This document shows positions 44,729 to 57,111 of a stretch of 64,000 nucleotides of DNA, one piece after another; the first letter of the stretch is position 1; the number at the start of each line of letters is the position of its first letter. Made by a program: the position numbers and the translations under genes. The notes under the pieces were generated by a model that saw nothing but the letters and a program-made list of their open reading frames with translations, was not told the origin of the DNA and ran no database searches. Source of the stretch: Histoplasma ohiense (taxonomy: Eukaryota > Ascomycota > Eurotiomycetes > Onygenales > Ajellomycetaceae); the NCBI GenBank assembly GCA_017607445.1, contig JAEVHH010000002.1, forward strand, positions 930,001 through 994,000, given 5' to 3'.

Positions 44729-46305
44729 ATGTCAACTCTGGAGGATCTCGATGATCTTGAGCGTGAGGACAGGGACAAGAAGGACCAGGGTGGTGATAAG
44801 GGAAAAAATCAAGACCGGGATGGTGATGCTGAAATGAAAGATTCAGAAGAATGCAAGAAGGAGGAAGAGGAGGAAGTGCTAATAGATGACGAAATCCTGC
44901 GATCAAGTACCAGAGATATCATCAACCGACGGAAACTGCTAGAGAATGACATGAGAGTCATGAAGAGCGAGTTCCAGCGTTTGTCACATGAGCAGAATAC
45001 GATGCAGGAGAAAATAAAGGATAACATGGATAAGATTGAGAATAACCGGTATGTCTGCCTGGTTTGTCACAACTGCCTTCAAATTCAATTGGGGCTATTA
45101 GATTGACTCATACTCATGCCTAACGTCTTTGCATTGCCTTTACAGACAACTACCGTATCTCGTAGGCAACGTTGTTGAACTCCTTGATCTTGATGTTGAA
45201 AAAGAAGCTGCAGAGGAGGGTGCCAATATTGACCTGGACGCCACTCGGGTTGGAAAATCTGCTGTTATCAAGACTTCGACCCGCCAAACTATCTTCCTCC
45301 CCCTCATCGGCCTTGTCGACCATGAGAAGTTGAAACCAGGCGACCTCATCGGTGTTAATAAGGATTCATACCTTGTATTGGATACTCTACCTGCTGAATA
45401 TGACAGTAGGGTGAAAGCCATGGAAGTTGACGAGAAGCCAACAGAGAAGTATACCGACGTTGGAGGATTGGATAAGCAAATCGAGGAGCTTGTTGAGGCA
45501 GTGGTATGGCCGATGAAAGAGGCTGAGCGGTTCAAGAAGATTGGCATTAAAGCACCAAAAGGTTCTCCCTCCATTAATTCCTTTTTATTTTTACTCCCCT
45601 AATCATCAAAACATACCCTTGGCTAACTACTAACCGACTCTAACAGGAGCCCTCATGTATGGCCCGCCCGGCACAGGTAAAACTCTTCTTGCCCGTGCCT
45701 GTGCTGCTCAAACAAACGCCACCTTCCTCAAACTCGCCGGGCCCCAGCTTGTCCAGATGTTCATCGGAGACGGCGCGAAACTTGTCCGTGACTGCTTTGC
45801 CTTAGCCAAAGAAAAGGCTCCGTCAATTATCTTTATCGACGAACTTGACGCCATAGGTACAAAACGCTTCGACTCGGAAAAGTCCGGTGACCGCGAGGTC
45901 CAGCGAACTATGCTCGAACTCCTTAACCAACTGGATGGCTTCGCCTCTGACGACCGCGTCAAGGTGCTTGCTGCTACGAATCGTATAGATGTGCTTGATC
46001 CCGCCCTCTTGCGCTCGGGTCGTCTGGATCGCAAGATTGAATTCCCTCTCCCGAACGAGGAAGCTCGCGCTCAGATCTTGCGCATTCATTCCCGTAAGAT
46101 GGCTGTCGACGACGGCGTAAACTGGGCCGAACTGGCGCGGAGTACGGATGAGTTTGGTGGTGCGCAGTTGAAGGCTGTGTGTGTGGAAGCTGGAATGATC
46201 GCCTTGCGAAAGGGGATGAATAAGGTTGGCCATGAGCATTACGTTGATGCCATTGCTGAGGTGATGGCGAAGAAGAAGGATTCAAGCACAGGCATCTATG
46301 TTTGA
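44729..46305 (+). CDS. RPT5: 26S proteasome regulatory AAA-ATPase Rpt5 (S6A/PSMC3)
   Basis: One of six base ATPases that unfold substrates and open the 20S gate. Exons 44729-45048, 45146-45561 and 45647-46305 give 464 residues. The N-terminus is an acidic/Lys-rich region followed by a coiled coil ([20 protein letters not shown]). The OB-fold includes [16 protein letters not shown] and [16 protein letters not shown]. The AAA domain has [11 protein letters not shown], Walker A GPPGTGKT (about 251-258), Walker [12 protein letters not shown] (about 306-314), [27 protein letters not shown] with the Arg finger region, and sensor 2 [10 protein letters not shown]. The protein ends Ile-Tyr-Val, an HbYX motif that docks into alpha-ring pockets. 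The donor of intron 2 (GTTCTC) is atypical but forced by [12 protein letters not shown]. The window also encodes the 20S alpha1 subunit. Confidence 0.96.
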
Positions 46306-47190
46306 TTATTATTTGTTCCATATTATCTACAATCGTTATTCCTTTGCTGTGAGCATGCTGTGAGCAGCACTTGCTGACGCCTCTTCTCTCGTTTCCGTGG
46401 TGAGTTTGTGTTATTCATATGTGAGAATAGCAAAATGAATTCAACACTGAAACCGAAGGTTTCTTAGAACAAATTGGATCAATCCTGGTGTTAAGCATAT
46501 TAGGTGGTTATTTTAAACATAGCTCCTGCGATGCGGGCGATATCTTTGCAAGAAAGCAACAGCAAATGACCTCCTAGTATTGTCATCGCAAAAATATGCT
46601 GAGCGCGTTGTGCATGTTCACCGACATGGACGCTGGAGCAGATCACCCGTATTTTCAAAGAACACCCGATACAAATAGTAAAATCACAAGAATTACATAC
46701 AGAATGTCGACAGAAACAAGGCCAGCTTCGTTTCAAAATGCCGAATAAGGCAATGAGAATGAAAAGGGAAAAATATCGGTCTTTCGAGATGAAATAGAAA
46801 TACATCCACGTTTCCAACTGGAATCTAGGAAACGGCGAATACTACGGTGTGGAACATAAGCCTTTGCATGAGCTAGAAATTTATATGGTAAGCATGGTAC
46901 AAACCAGTTAACAAGGGCACCCAGAGTTATGCTGTAAAGTTTCTAGCATGTGCAAGGACTTATGTTCCACACCTCCATAGAGTGGTTTATTTCCCCACCC
47001 CTGAACCGGTGGTTCTGGGTTAAAAAGAGGCAATTGCAAAAACAATTCTCAAAGCAAAGGACCAAAAGGAGCCAGGGAAACAGGTGGAAATGAAAACGCA
47101 ATCGCACAAGAGATGCTCAGCAGTCAGGGGTAAACCCAGAATATTAACCATGCAAAATATATCCACCTCGACATTAACGTAAATTTTCCT
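46306..47190. other. Convergent intergenic region, RPT5 / F-box gene
   Basis: 885 nt of 3' flank. A 105-codon minus-strand ORF (46500-46817) is Cys/His-rich in places but has no ordered zinc-finger pattern and no supporting splice sites; not called. Confidence 0.4.
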
Positions 47191-49708
47191 TCAAAATAAT
47201 TGTTCCAGCCTCACTATATCTGCCGAGACATTGTTTGTTAATGGTCTGTCACGCTCGACATGCCACCACCAATCCTTCCCCAACTTATGCCTCCGATTCC
47301 AGGACCCGTCGCAAGTTTCTCTAGTGGTCCAAAACGGCTGGCCTGACCAAGCGCCGGAACCGACACCGATGCCCGTGGTAGTTTGGGAACCACTCATCTG
47401 CAACGTCGGAGACAAGGGGTCTGGCGTACGCGGAGATAATGGCTGCCTTAATTTATGATTTGAATTGTTGTGTCCAGAACTGCCACCAGCTCCCCAAGAG
47501 CTGAATAGAGATGAAGATGGGGATGATGAGGGAGTTGATGTGTCATCATTCATGCTCGACCCGGTATTTCTTCTGTCGGTGGAAGATGGTGATGCTGCAG
47601 CAGCATTTGTTCCTGCAGCTGTCAAGTATGCTGGCGTTTGATTTGAGGACAAGTAATGACGCCAGCTTATTAAACCGCCGTCAGCGTCTGAGCCAGGGAT
47701 GTCAGGGGTGAGTATAAAACGGGGGGGCGGTGCAGCCACCGTTGTACTTGATGAAGTGCACACTCGTCCGATGCACAATGGAATGGTAAATTCATGCACA
47801 GTAATGCCATGTGAATCTCGATCAGATGAAGGAATAAATTCTTTGTTTGCTGATGGGGCCAATACGTCATATGTATCACCCGGTCCTGGTTCGGAAGTAA
47901 GGTCGGAAAATGTGGATGGTGTTGGTAGCTTGAACGCCCCTGAGTGATCACTAACAACAACCCTAATACCCGTTTCGTTGCTTTTAGCAGCCTTGTCGAT
48001 AAGTGTTTGGCCGCGGATGCGTGCCGAAGTTAAGTTGTTTCCACCTGGGAGTGCTAGAGGTCGCTTTGGGATTGAACCATGCGAGCTTCGTGGGAGGGAA
48101 TAGCGGTCTGCGGGCACCATGATCTGGCCGTTTCGCGCAGGCCGACAAACGGCCTGCAACGCCCCAAGGGGTTCCACGTCATGAGGTGCACGGAGAGACT
48201 CCAAGCACGGAAACCCCGAATTCAAGATGCTCTGAGCGAGATGGGAGTTGGCCGTGTTGGATTTGCTGAGCGATGACAGGGGTGGGAAAGAGTGAAAATC
48301 GGTTAGAGAACCATTTGTATCTGAACATGCCACGTCCCAATGGAGGTGCTTCAAGGTTGATGAAGCGAGCAATGGTTGGAATATCATCCCTCCATCAGAA
48401 AGTATCGGCACAGTCTTGGTCTGGACAATGCTGAAGCGTTCGAGTCTTCTCAAAGACGCAAGAATCTTAGAAATTATCAAGAGAGAGCTAATGTTCAGTT
48501 CTACTAAGGTTAATGATTTGAGGGCGCGAGCCTCTGGGCGAGTTGAATAATGGGCCAGTCCGTGCTGCGTCAATCCTGGGAGATTCTCGAGACGGAGTGA
48601 TATCAACTGAGGCAAAAATAATAATGTACGGTGTGTAAAATCATCAACTTGGAAACCGCAAACTGTCAAATGACGTAAGGATGGTAGGAAGTTGAGTATC
48701 CGTAAGAATATGCCATGTCCCACTACTCCACTAGAATCCAAAGAATGTACCATGAGGGTGTCGAGGTTAGACCATGAAGCGTGGTAGTTGAGGAACTGGA
48801 AAACTTGTTCATTATCTAAAATTTGGGTAGATTGATTCTTTGACCGTTCGATGGTTTCGGGGTTGCCCGCAAAGATCCACGCGTGCTCCTTGAGTTTCTT
48901 TCGCGTTGAGAGAGCGTGTGTCAAGCGGTCAAACTCGTGGTTATAGGGCAACGAAAGCCCGACTAGGCGTTCCAAGTTCGGGCACACCATCACGACTGAT
49001 GCCACAAGGTCCCGATATTCCTGTGCGGTAATGCTTTGTTTTCCATTTCCCCCCATTGCCGTCTCCAGATCAGGCACCCTAAGCTCAAACACTGCATTGG
49101 CCAGCAACTTTCTTTCTCTCAAAGATCGTCGCAGCAATCTTAATCTACTTCCTCTTTTCCACTTGTATTTCTTGAGTTGAGCGGGCGAGTCGTTGCCTTG
49201 GATATAGATTTTGTTATATCTAAAGAGGTTTAGCAATTGTCGATCCGTTTTATGCTGGGCCCGCTTACAGTTTACCCCTCACGGCTTTTTCCCAAGCTCT
49301 GCTCGTTAATGCTAGGGAATATAAATCTCGCATATAGCATGTTATACACCCCTGGCAATGGGGAGCTAGGTGAGAACATTGCAGATGTGAGAGGATGCAG
49401 TCATAGACTTCCTGTGGCAATGACCTTGAGCATAGGAATGGTTCTTTGGAGCCTGAATTAGCTGGCTTGAACGAGCGGAAAATGAAGCTGCCGGAGGGGG
49501 CAGCTGCGGTAGGCGAGTATATTCCCGCGTTGGGATAATTATTATTTCGCATAGATTGCGTCGAAGATTCACCGGGAGAAGGGCTCCTGGATTGCATGGG
49601 AGCAGGATACACAGATGCCTGGCGGCTGGAGGCCACGCCTCGATATGAATCATCACCATCGCAGGCCATTCCTGTGAAAGAGGAGTGTCTACTTGCAACT
49701 GCGTTCAT
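47191..49708 (-). CDS. F-box protein with leucine-rich C-terminal region
   Basis: Probable substrate receptor of an SCF ubiquitin ligase. Exons (minus) 49708-49269 and 49219-47191 give 822 residues; the 49-nt intron has GTAAGC and a GCTAAAC branch, and splicing gives AVRGKLYNKIYIQ, typical where the F-box joins the following Arg-rich helix. The F-box lies at about residues 93-147 (SLPQEVYDCILSHL, LYSLALTSRAWEKAV). Next come leucine-rich repeat-like segments (ERLVGLSLPYNHE, LDTLMVHSLDSSGVV, LRHLTVCGFQVDDF, LISLRLENLPGLT, LKSLTLVELNIS). The last 200 residues are Ser/Thr/Pro-rich and disordered except for a conserved-looking Trp-rich end (WNRRHKLGKDWWWHVERDRPL). Substrate unknown. Its 5' side faces a large gene-poor region. 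Confidence 0.9.
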
Positions 49709-51226
49709 TGTGTTCTATTCAGGGGAAAGGATGAAGCGCCGATGAACGAAAGGATCTCAGGAAGGATCAAAGGGAATGGATTGTTTCCTGGTCACTGGAA
49801 ACTCAAGGATAAAATCAAGTGATAAACGAACAACTGCTGGACAGATAGACACAAGCTAAGAGCGTTGGCTGGCAAACGAGCAACTGAAGGAATCTGACAA
49901 GCCTTGCCGATCAACTCCACAAGAAGGATGATCCTTGGAGTGAAATTCTCGCAACCATCTCCATAGTTGTTCAACAAACTACTGTGTATGTTTTGTCTGA
50001 GGAGACAGAAATCGGTAGAAAATTATTTTGAGCTGTGAACTGTATGCAGCGTCCACCTACCGCTCTTCATTCCTTGATCATCCAGGCGCCCATCAATCGT
50101 TCTCTCTCGCAACCGGCGAATTTCCTTGGACAAGCTTGCGATAGGCCCACTGCAAAGCCAAGAGAGAAATAGCTTGTTCTTAGCGCTTGAGCAGCAACTT
50201 TGGTCGCGAGGTTAAAAAGCCACCAGCCAGTGGGGGTATCAAGAGAGGAAATAGGGGTAGTGACTGGCTGCGCCCGTTATGATGCCATATTACTCCCGCA
50301 GTAGAGAATTTTTGATTTCCGCGGTTTGATGTTGTCCGTCATTTTTTCTGCTTCTTTCCTTCCTGGGGATTTTCTTCAGCTCATTTTGTGGTTGAATGGA
50401 TACTCTGGAGAACGCAGATGTCTGCGAGTCTCCTGTCAGATCGGGGCTAAGGATTGAAGTTAAAGGCCTTGGCCAGATAAAGGTTAGCGCTAAGACAGCT
50501 AACCCCCTTTGGGTCAGACCATGCGTCCAAGAACATGTCGATGATAGAGACCTGGGATCAGAAGAAGCAAGAAGGTGACTTCTTCAGCCAGATGGGATAA
50601 AATCTCGCTTCGATTTCATGAGATCAAAGTTAGGACGGATCAAGAACGGGCCATGTTTCTTCAGCTACCCAGGTAATGAGCCAGCCACAGCAGCGGCTCG
50701 TTGAACCCGATGCATTTCCAAATGCAAAAAAACTAAACACGAATCGATCTGTGACGTGCATCACCAGCCGCTTTGTTGCGGTGATAAACTGTTTCCTCTC
50801 CTAGTGGCGTCATTGGCGGCCTCTGCCGTCCTCTCTTGTCTCTCACCAGACCTCACTAACATCCCAATCATGTTGCTAAACCTCGTGTTACCGTGCCATG
50901 CATAAATGACAGGCAAGGAAGGAGGAGAGTTTCTCAGAAGTGAAAAGAAAAGTTTTTTTTTTTTTTTAATTTAAATTTTTCGAGGGTTTTCAGGTATCGA
51001 TCCATGTGTTCTGCAGAATTATTCGGAGGTGTTCTGAGGCTGTAGATTTATGCGGAGTCAATGAATCTGTGGAATCGAGTGATGCATGGGATTAGCAGAA
51101 AACTTTCCCATTAGTTGTGGTTCCAGAGTCTGGGAGTGCCAAATTCCAAATTGACGGAATCCTGTTACATAAACGGCTTTTACGATTCCGCGGAGGAAAA
51201 AATAATAATAACTTCGCAAGTCTTTC
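49709..51226. other. 1.5-kb gene-free region upstream of the F-box gene
   Basis: Likely 5' leader and promoter of the F-box gene. No protein-like ORF above about 60 codons. A T/A tract lies near 50955-50977. Confidence 0.45.
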
Positions 51227-51310
51227 AGGTCCCGCCCGGATTCGAACCGGGGTCAGTGGAAGTTGAGAGCTCATCAAAATCCACCGTGATAACCACTACA
51301 CTACGGGACC
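51227..51310 (-). tRNA. tRNA-Gln (anticodon UUG) with a 12-nt intron
   Basis: The minus strand gives an acceptor stem GGTCCCG/CGGGACC, a three-pair D stem (GTG/CAC), anticodon stem GTGGA/TCCAC with loop TTTTGA, then a 12-nt insert, then T; and T arm CCCGG-TTCGAAT-CCGGG. Anticodon TTG reads CAA (Gln). The discriminator is U, as in other fungal glutamine tRNAs. The spliced length would be 72 nt. Plus-strand ORFs across it are artefacts of the tRNA sequence. Confidence 0.94.
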
Positions 51311-53229
51311 ATCATTGGCCGTATTTCGGCACTCGAGTGAATTAACAATGAAAACGCAGGAATCTCCTTTGTTCAGGCTTTGTATTCCAATTCTTGTTAA
51401 ATGAACAGTCCAGGGCGTGAAAGAAGCGACTATCAACTCTGGAGAATAAGAAAAGCATTATGCAATTTTTTTCCCCATGTTTTCCGTTTGACAGCTTAGT
51501 CTCGGGGGATTTTGAGGGATCATGGAAGGTTTATCTTCCAGAAACACGTTCCTGCGGAGCAGCTGCATTGTGCTGAAGAAAAACGGAAGGTTGGTGACTG
51601 AGGGCGAGTTGGAGACATTGAAACTAGGCAGTCCAACATCACGATTCACAGTGTTGGCATCATAGGAGGATCTAAGTCTTCAACATATAAATTCCCAGCC
51701 CGTAGGCTCCCGGACGGAACGTGACAGACGAAGTTGCTTCCGGCTAACCTCAGATTGGCAGTACCAAAGCGCACTCTACGATAACCCCAGAAGCAGCGTC
51801 AGCGGTGGAGGGATTCTGTTCCGATAAAAAGGAGCTATGAGCGTTTATATTAGCAAATGAATGATGGTTTGATATGAAGCACAACTTGGCATTGGGCTGA
51901 GAAAGCTGAAAATCCTCACAAACTACTGACTACTATGTACGGTCTTAAGAATAATTCATGAATATGACGGATTATTACCCCGATTTTCTTTAGATGAAGA
52001 ACCTTATTAGATCGGGCGGAGACTACATATGCGTAGTTAAAATCATAATTTTTTTCTAGCAGCATTTTCCTTCTCATGAGATCCCCAAGTAGACCATGAA
52101 TTTGCGTTCGAGACCACGGGGGGTTAAAGCCGCGTTTTTTTACGATAGATATATAGCTATATATATGCCCGCGCCAGAGGATATCGTGATGTAATATATA
52201 GATCTCTCAGAGGGAGAGAGGAAAGTCGTTGAGAAAAAAAAGTAAGAAAAGAAGGCGGAGCAAAAGAAAAACACGAAATATTTTGATATGCCAATATGTT
52301 CTTTTTAACAACCCATAAGATGCAAGAATGGAAAATAAATGAAAAATGACAACGTTTGTCACGCATCGTAGGATTGAAGTAGGGACTGCGTAAGTTGAGG
52401 TGGCGGGTGGAGCTCAAAAGAGAAAGAGAGAAAAGAAGGAAAATGGATGAATATATCTCAGCGAGGCAAAATAGAATGATCAAGGCAAAGATCGTAAAAT
52501 CTCAAGGTCAAGGAAGGAAAGTGCAAAACAGAAAAGTGGAAAGTGATATCATTTTGCAAAACTATACGCAGGTGGCAGTATGGAAGAGGCGGGGGCAGAG
52601 GAGAAGCACGGGCTCCAGACAAAATAGGGAGATTGCGTCCTTTTCTCCCTTCCGCCAAAATGGAAAAGGAAGAAATGGGGTGAAAGGTTGATGAAAGTTT
52701 CCGCTGGGCGCAACCTCCGGGACCCCTTTCTTTCTCTTCTCACAATCGATCTATCAATCAATCAAATCAGACGCAACGCGATGCAAGGATTCTGAAAGCT
52801 GAGGGCAATTTCCTACAAATGGAAAAAATAGGAGGTGCAGAAGAGAAGTTAGATAAAAAATTATGAAGGTAAAACGCAAAGCAACAAAAATTCGCTGGAA
52901 GCCCGTCTTGATCGGAAGTGTTTTAACACACAGGCAGTGGTGCGGCCCTGTCGAATCAGAAATCAATGTGAAAAACTTTTTCTGTGTGTTTTTATTGTTT
53001 GTTCATGGCTCATACAATAAACAGGGATAAATAATCATTTGCAGAAGCAAAAGAAACACCTCCCGAGGGTTAAAAAGCCTCCCGCATGCAATTCGTTAAC
53101 ACGATAAAAGAAGAAGCAAAGGAAAAGAGGATGAAAACCGTCCTGATCATATACAGAGACAGAAGAAGTATGTGCATGGCAATGAATATCTTCATTAATA
53201 TATTCTCAACTCTGTTTTTCGTTCAGCGG
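51311..53229. other. 1.9-kb gene-free region between tRNA-Gln and the SCH9 3' end
   Basis: AT-rich and purine-rich on the plus strand (about 52400-52690). ORFs of 98-108 codons here are of biased composition and unrecognised. It includes the SCH9 3' UTR. No repeats or further tRNAs seen. Confidence 0.45.
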
Positions 53230-55915
53230 TCACATATCGAAGTGATAGTCATCATCCCCAAAAATACCACCTTCTGTGGGCTCACTCGTCTTTACGATCC
53301 CGCTCATTCGATGATCTCTTCCACTCACGGCGGGCTGTGCCGGTTTCACCCAGGCATCATCTGATTTCGTGCTTTCCATGTGAACATCCCTCATGTGCTG
53401 GTCCATGGAGCTTTCATTGACAAAAGTAAAACCTCTGAAATTGGCTTGCATGCCCGGAGATAAAGGTGTTGACGCTGGCATGGCGCCCGCCGCGAGCGCA
53501 GCAGCGCGCGCATTGAGGGAAGTCGCTTGGTCCAATGCAGTTGTGAACTCTGGATCGAAGTATGATGTATCCATCACTGACTTCAATTTCGGTTTGAAGG
53601 GAGGGACCACATTTTTCCGAGCCAAGGCGACCCAATCAACATCATGGAAGAAGGGATGGGCCATGAGTTCTTTCGCGTCGTCCGTAGCCCCCAGCCGGTG
53701 CTTTGGGTTTCGATTAAGCAGACCTTTCACGAAATTGCGTCCCTCAGTGCTAAGGGCATCACGAGGAAACCTCACTTTCCCGAAGGCGATGTTTTTGTAC
53801 ATCTGCTGCGTATCCTCTGCATAGAAGGGGCTCCACCCACAGCACATCTCGAAGACGAGCACGCCTAACGACCAGAAATCCACCATTTTCGTATAACCCT
53901 GCTCATCAAGGAGGACTTCAGGGGCAAGATACTCTGTTGTACCACAAAACGTATTAGTCGTTTGATTTTTCGTCAAGTTTGCTTTTGATAGTCCAAAATC
54001 ACAAAGCGCAATGTGGCCATTTGCATCAAGTAAAATGTTTTCTGGCTTAAGATCCCGATAAACGATGTCATGTTCGTGTAGATGTTGCAACGCCAATATC
54101 AGCTCAGCAATGTAAAACTTTGCCCTGGCTTCTTGAAATCTGCCTTCCTTTTGTAGATGCCAGAATAGCTCCCCTCCCGACATGTAGTCCGTGACAAGGT
54201 ACAAATCAGTTGGCGTCTGGAAAGAAAATTTGAGGCCCACTATAAATGGAGAATTCGTCATTGCAGTTCGAACCAGGATATTCCTTTCCCCAAGCGTATG
54301 GGCAACCTCCTTCTTCTGGATGATCACCTTTTTGGAGAGGACTTTCATCGCGTAGATTCGTTGCGTGTCCTTCTTCCTCACTTGATATACTTGTCCAAAC
54401 GTCCCTTTCCCTATGAGTTTTAGGATTTGGAAATCATTTGGCCCAAATTGCTTCTTATCTGTTTTCTGAAAGCTCATTTCTAAGTGTATTTCTCCAGACA
54501 CATGCCCGTCGAGCCGACCGCGAGCCACTAGCGGATACCAACCTTCAATAGACTGGTTATCCTCCTTGAAGCTGGCACTCAATTTTACATGACCTAAAAA
54601 TGCTTCATGATTCGACCTGTCATAAACCGAAACCTCAATTTCCGATTCGTCTCCAAGGACATCACTAAGATTGATCAGCAAGAATGCATTTCTGGTTTTT
54701 GCCGGAGACTTTTCAAGTTAATGTTTGATTGACGGGGAGGTAGGAACAAACGTACAAAACAGCTTCATGATTCCATTGAGGATCCATCACTACGCCTGAC
54801 TCTTTATGATCATGATTGTCCAACAGACTGTTATTACTACTTTGTCGACTTTTCATTGGGATTGCCATTGGGCGCCCAGAGTCACTGTTCGATCGTTGGA
54901 TTGGTACTGAGGATAGAGTATCCTCTGCTTCCTTCGTAGTCTCGACATCATCCCCTTCCCCCGTTTGGGCGCCTTTGGAAATGTACTCATTCAATTCGAA
55001 GACGCACACAACGTAAGGGTCATAACTTGGTCGTAGGCCTCGTCCCTCCGATATTTTGATGGATAGTTTTCCTTTTAGAGATCCTACCGGAATCCCTTGA
55101 GTCACTGTATTGCCAGTAGAACGAGAAGATGAAGGCTGAGGGGTTCGCTCGCCCGACTTTGTCGCTTCAGGATGGTCATGAGGAGGGGAACGAGCGGATC
55201 TATCTAGTTGGGGAGGTTCATTTGTTGACATCGCCCTCGGGGTCAACGGCGGTGTATTCTTTGGCGGTTTATTGGCAGTCAGCTTTGCCAGTTCCTCAGA
55301 AGAATTGGAAAGCGTGCATGAGTGAGCAGAAGGTGATAGGGTGGGGCAAGTGGGGGAAGACGAATTAGAATAATGAGATGCAAAGGTAGGATCCTTTGAG
55401 AGGTTACTAGAAACGGGTTCTGATGTATGCCGCCCAATCTTCAAGGAATTCTGCGAAAGCAGGTTTTTTATTGCGCGGCAGATAGAACTCATTCCGCTCT
55501 CAATCAGAGGTGCTCCATTCTCTGCTTCTTCCGCCTCCTTTTGCAAAATCGAGCAGGAAGAAGATAAGGGTGGCGTGGGTAACCAGTTGATGTCCGAAGG
55601 TGCCATCCCTACTCTTCCTCGCTGATCTGATTGTTTTTCAGGTTGAGATGGAACTGGAGCAGAAGACTGATTTCGCTCAAGTATTACAACAGAGCCAGAT
55701 AACGAGGTATTATCAGGGGAAGCCTTCGCCTCTACATCAAGCTGAGGATATACAAGAAAATCGTGTTCTTTAGTAGAATCGGAACCACGAACCTGAAAAT
55801 AGCTCGGTATTATGCTTGGGAAACGCTTGTCGGTAAACTCTGGTTGTGGCGTGGCAGAGATCCCATCGGGAGGTGTTGCAGAGCCTATATCGTCATCATT
55901 TTCTCTACTCAACAT
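53230..55915 (-). CDS. SCH9: AGC-family protein kinase Sch9/SchA with N-terminal C2 domain
   Basis: TORC1/nutrient-regulated S6-kinase/Akt-type kinase controlling growth and stress. Exons (minus) 55915-54756 and 54664-53230 give 864 residues. The N-terminal 280 residues are Ser/Pro-rich and disordered. The C2 domain starts at GKLSIKISEGRGLRPSYDPY and resumes after the intron with FDVLGDESEIEVSVYDR and LDGHVSGEIHLEM. The kinase domain begins at about 465: GKGTFGQV (472-479), Lys 494, YRDLKPEN (Asp about 591), DFG (609-611), and T-loop NTFCGTTEYLAPE with the PDK1-site Thr about 625. The AGC tail contains FRGFTFV, the hydrophobic motif with its phosphorylatable Thr. A second acceptor 27 nt upstream is also in frame. 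The start follows the first Met of the long frame; an extra 5' exon is possible. Confidence 0.95.
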
Positions 55916-56742
55916 TAGCTACAGTCCCAATGCATTGGGCAAATGTAGGTGGAAAGGCTGGGTAAGTCTTAGGAAACCTCTCCAGGCCAGAGAAAGGGAG
56001 ATTGCAGGGTTATAAAACGCGGGAATTTCAACACGGGAGAGATGCGATTCCTCAAATAAGGACGGAGACAGCCCGTTGGCATTGGCGCAGAGGTTAGGTT
56101 ATGTTTTTCTTTTTCCTTTTTTCTTCTTTTTTTTTTTTTTTTCCCCAGCGCAGTATGGTTTAGAGCCTCCGCAAAAAGCACCAGACTTACAGCATGGCCT
56201 CCCGTAGTAAATCAGCATGAGTCCGTTGTCCTGCCATGTTTCATGCAACAAAGCTGACCCTCCACCTAAAAAGCTGTCAGCTGCCGCCGTAGTACCCACT
56301 CAAAACAAGCGTTATGTATGGAGAGTGGAGGGTCGAGAGTCGATCGCAGGTTTCGAAGGTCTGAATTGGTGCAAACGGTTCGTTCTAGATTCAAGAAAAG
56401 AGTGGGAAAATGTTAAAATTAAAAACAAGTTTACAAGTCGAAAGAAACGAAAGGCAAATGCACGATGAGTATGTTTAGAAATTCAAACAAACCAAGAATT
56501 GATTGGGAATTATCAAAGGGGAATGAATCCTCAGCATGAAAGAAGGGAAAGGTGAGCAGCAGGTGAAAAAAACAACGAAGAAAAAATTGCGCCTTGTCCT
56601 TGAGCTAGCAAACTCTGGAACAGACTCGGGCCAGGACAGTAGGATGGAAATGGTGGGGGTTGGGCGGCGGTGAGTTTCGGGGGTGATTATTTTTAAGTTG
56701 ACTAGCAAAGGGAAACAAATGAGGGGGTTAGAAACATACATG

Positions 56743-56756
56743 CCTAGGTACCTAGG
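56743..56756. repeat. 14-bp palindrome CCTAGGTACCTAGG
   Basis: Perfect inverted repeat seen directly, 830 bp upstream of the SCH9 start. Confidence 0.9.
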
Positions 56757-57080
56757 TTGGGGGAACCACTGTTTACGCGGGAGATGGCTGGACACAGCCT
56801 TATCCAGCTGCCTCGACGAGAAAAGGGCAAACAAGTTACTTGTGATGATGATGCTGCTATTGTTGTAGCCGTAGATGCAGTTGTTGCTGTCTGGTCTGGC
56901 AATAGGGAGGAGTCCAGAAAAGCTCGGTTGAATAAGAGAGGTATCTCTCCTCATAACTAGTATGCACGTTCACAGCACGGGGAACATCGGCACGATCAGG
57001 GAGCCAGAGAATCCAAAAACAGAGGGGGCTATGTAACTAGGCAAGCGAAGAAGACAGCAGAGGGGGGGGTGTATGGGACG

Positions 57081-57083
<3 letters not shown>

Positions 57084-57110
<27 letters not shown>
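57084..57110. repeat. (AAG)9 microsatellite
   Basis: Nine perfect trinucleotide copies, continuing as imperfect purine-rich sequence to about 57150. The overlapping Lys- or Arg-rich ORFs are artefacts. Confidence 0.92.

Positions 57111-57111
<1 letters not shown>

Noticed and set aside
46500..46817. 105-codon minus ORF with several Cys and His
   Set aside because: No regular zinc-binding spacing and no similarity; lies in convergent 3' flanks.
51115..51345. ORF with VPPGFEPGSVEVESSSK on the plus strand
   Set aside because: It is the antisense reading of tRNA-Gln; this string is a typical artefact of translated tRNA genes.
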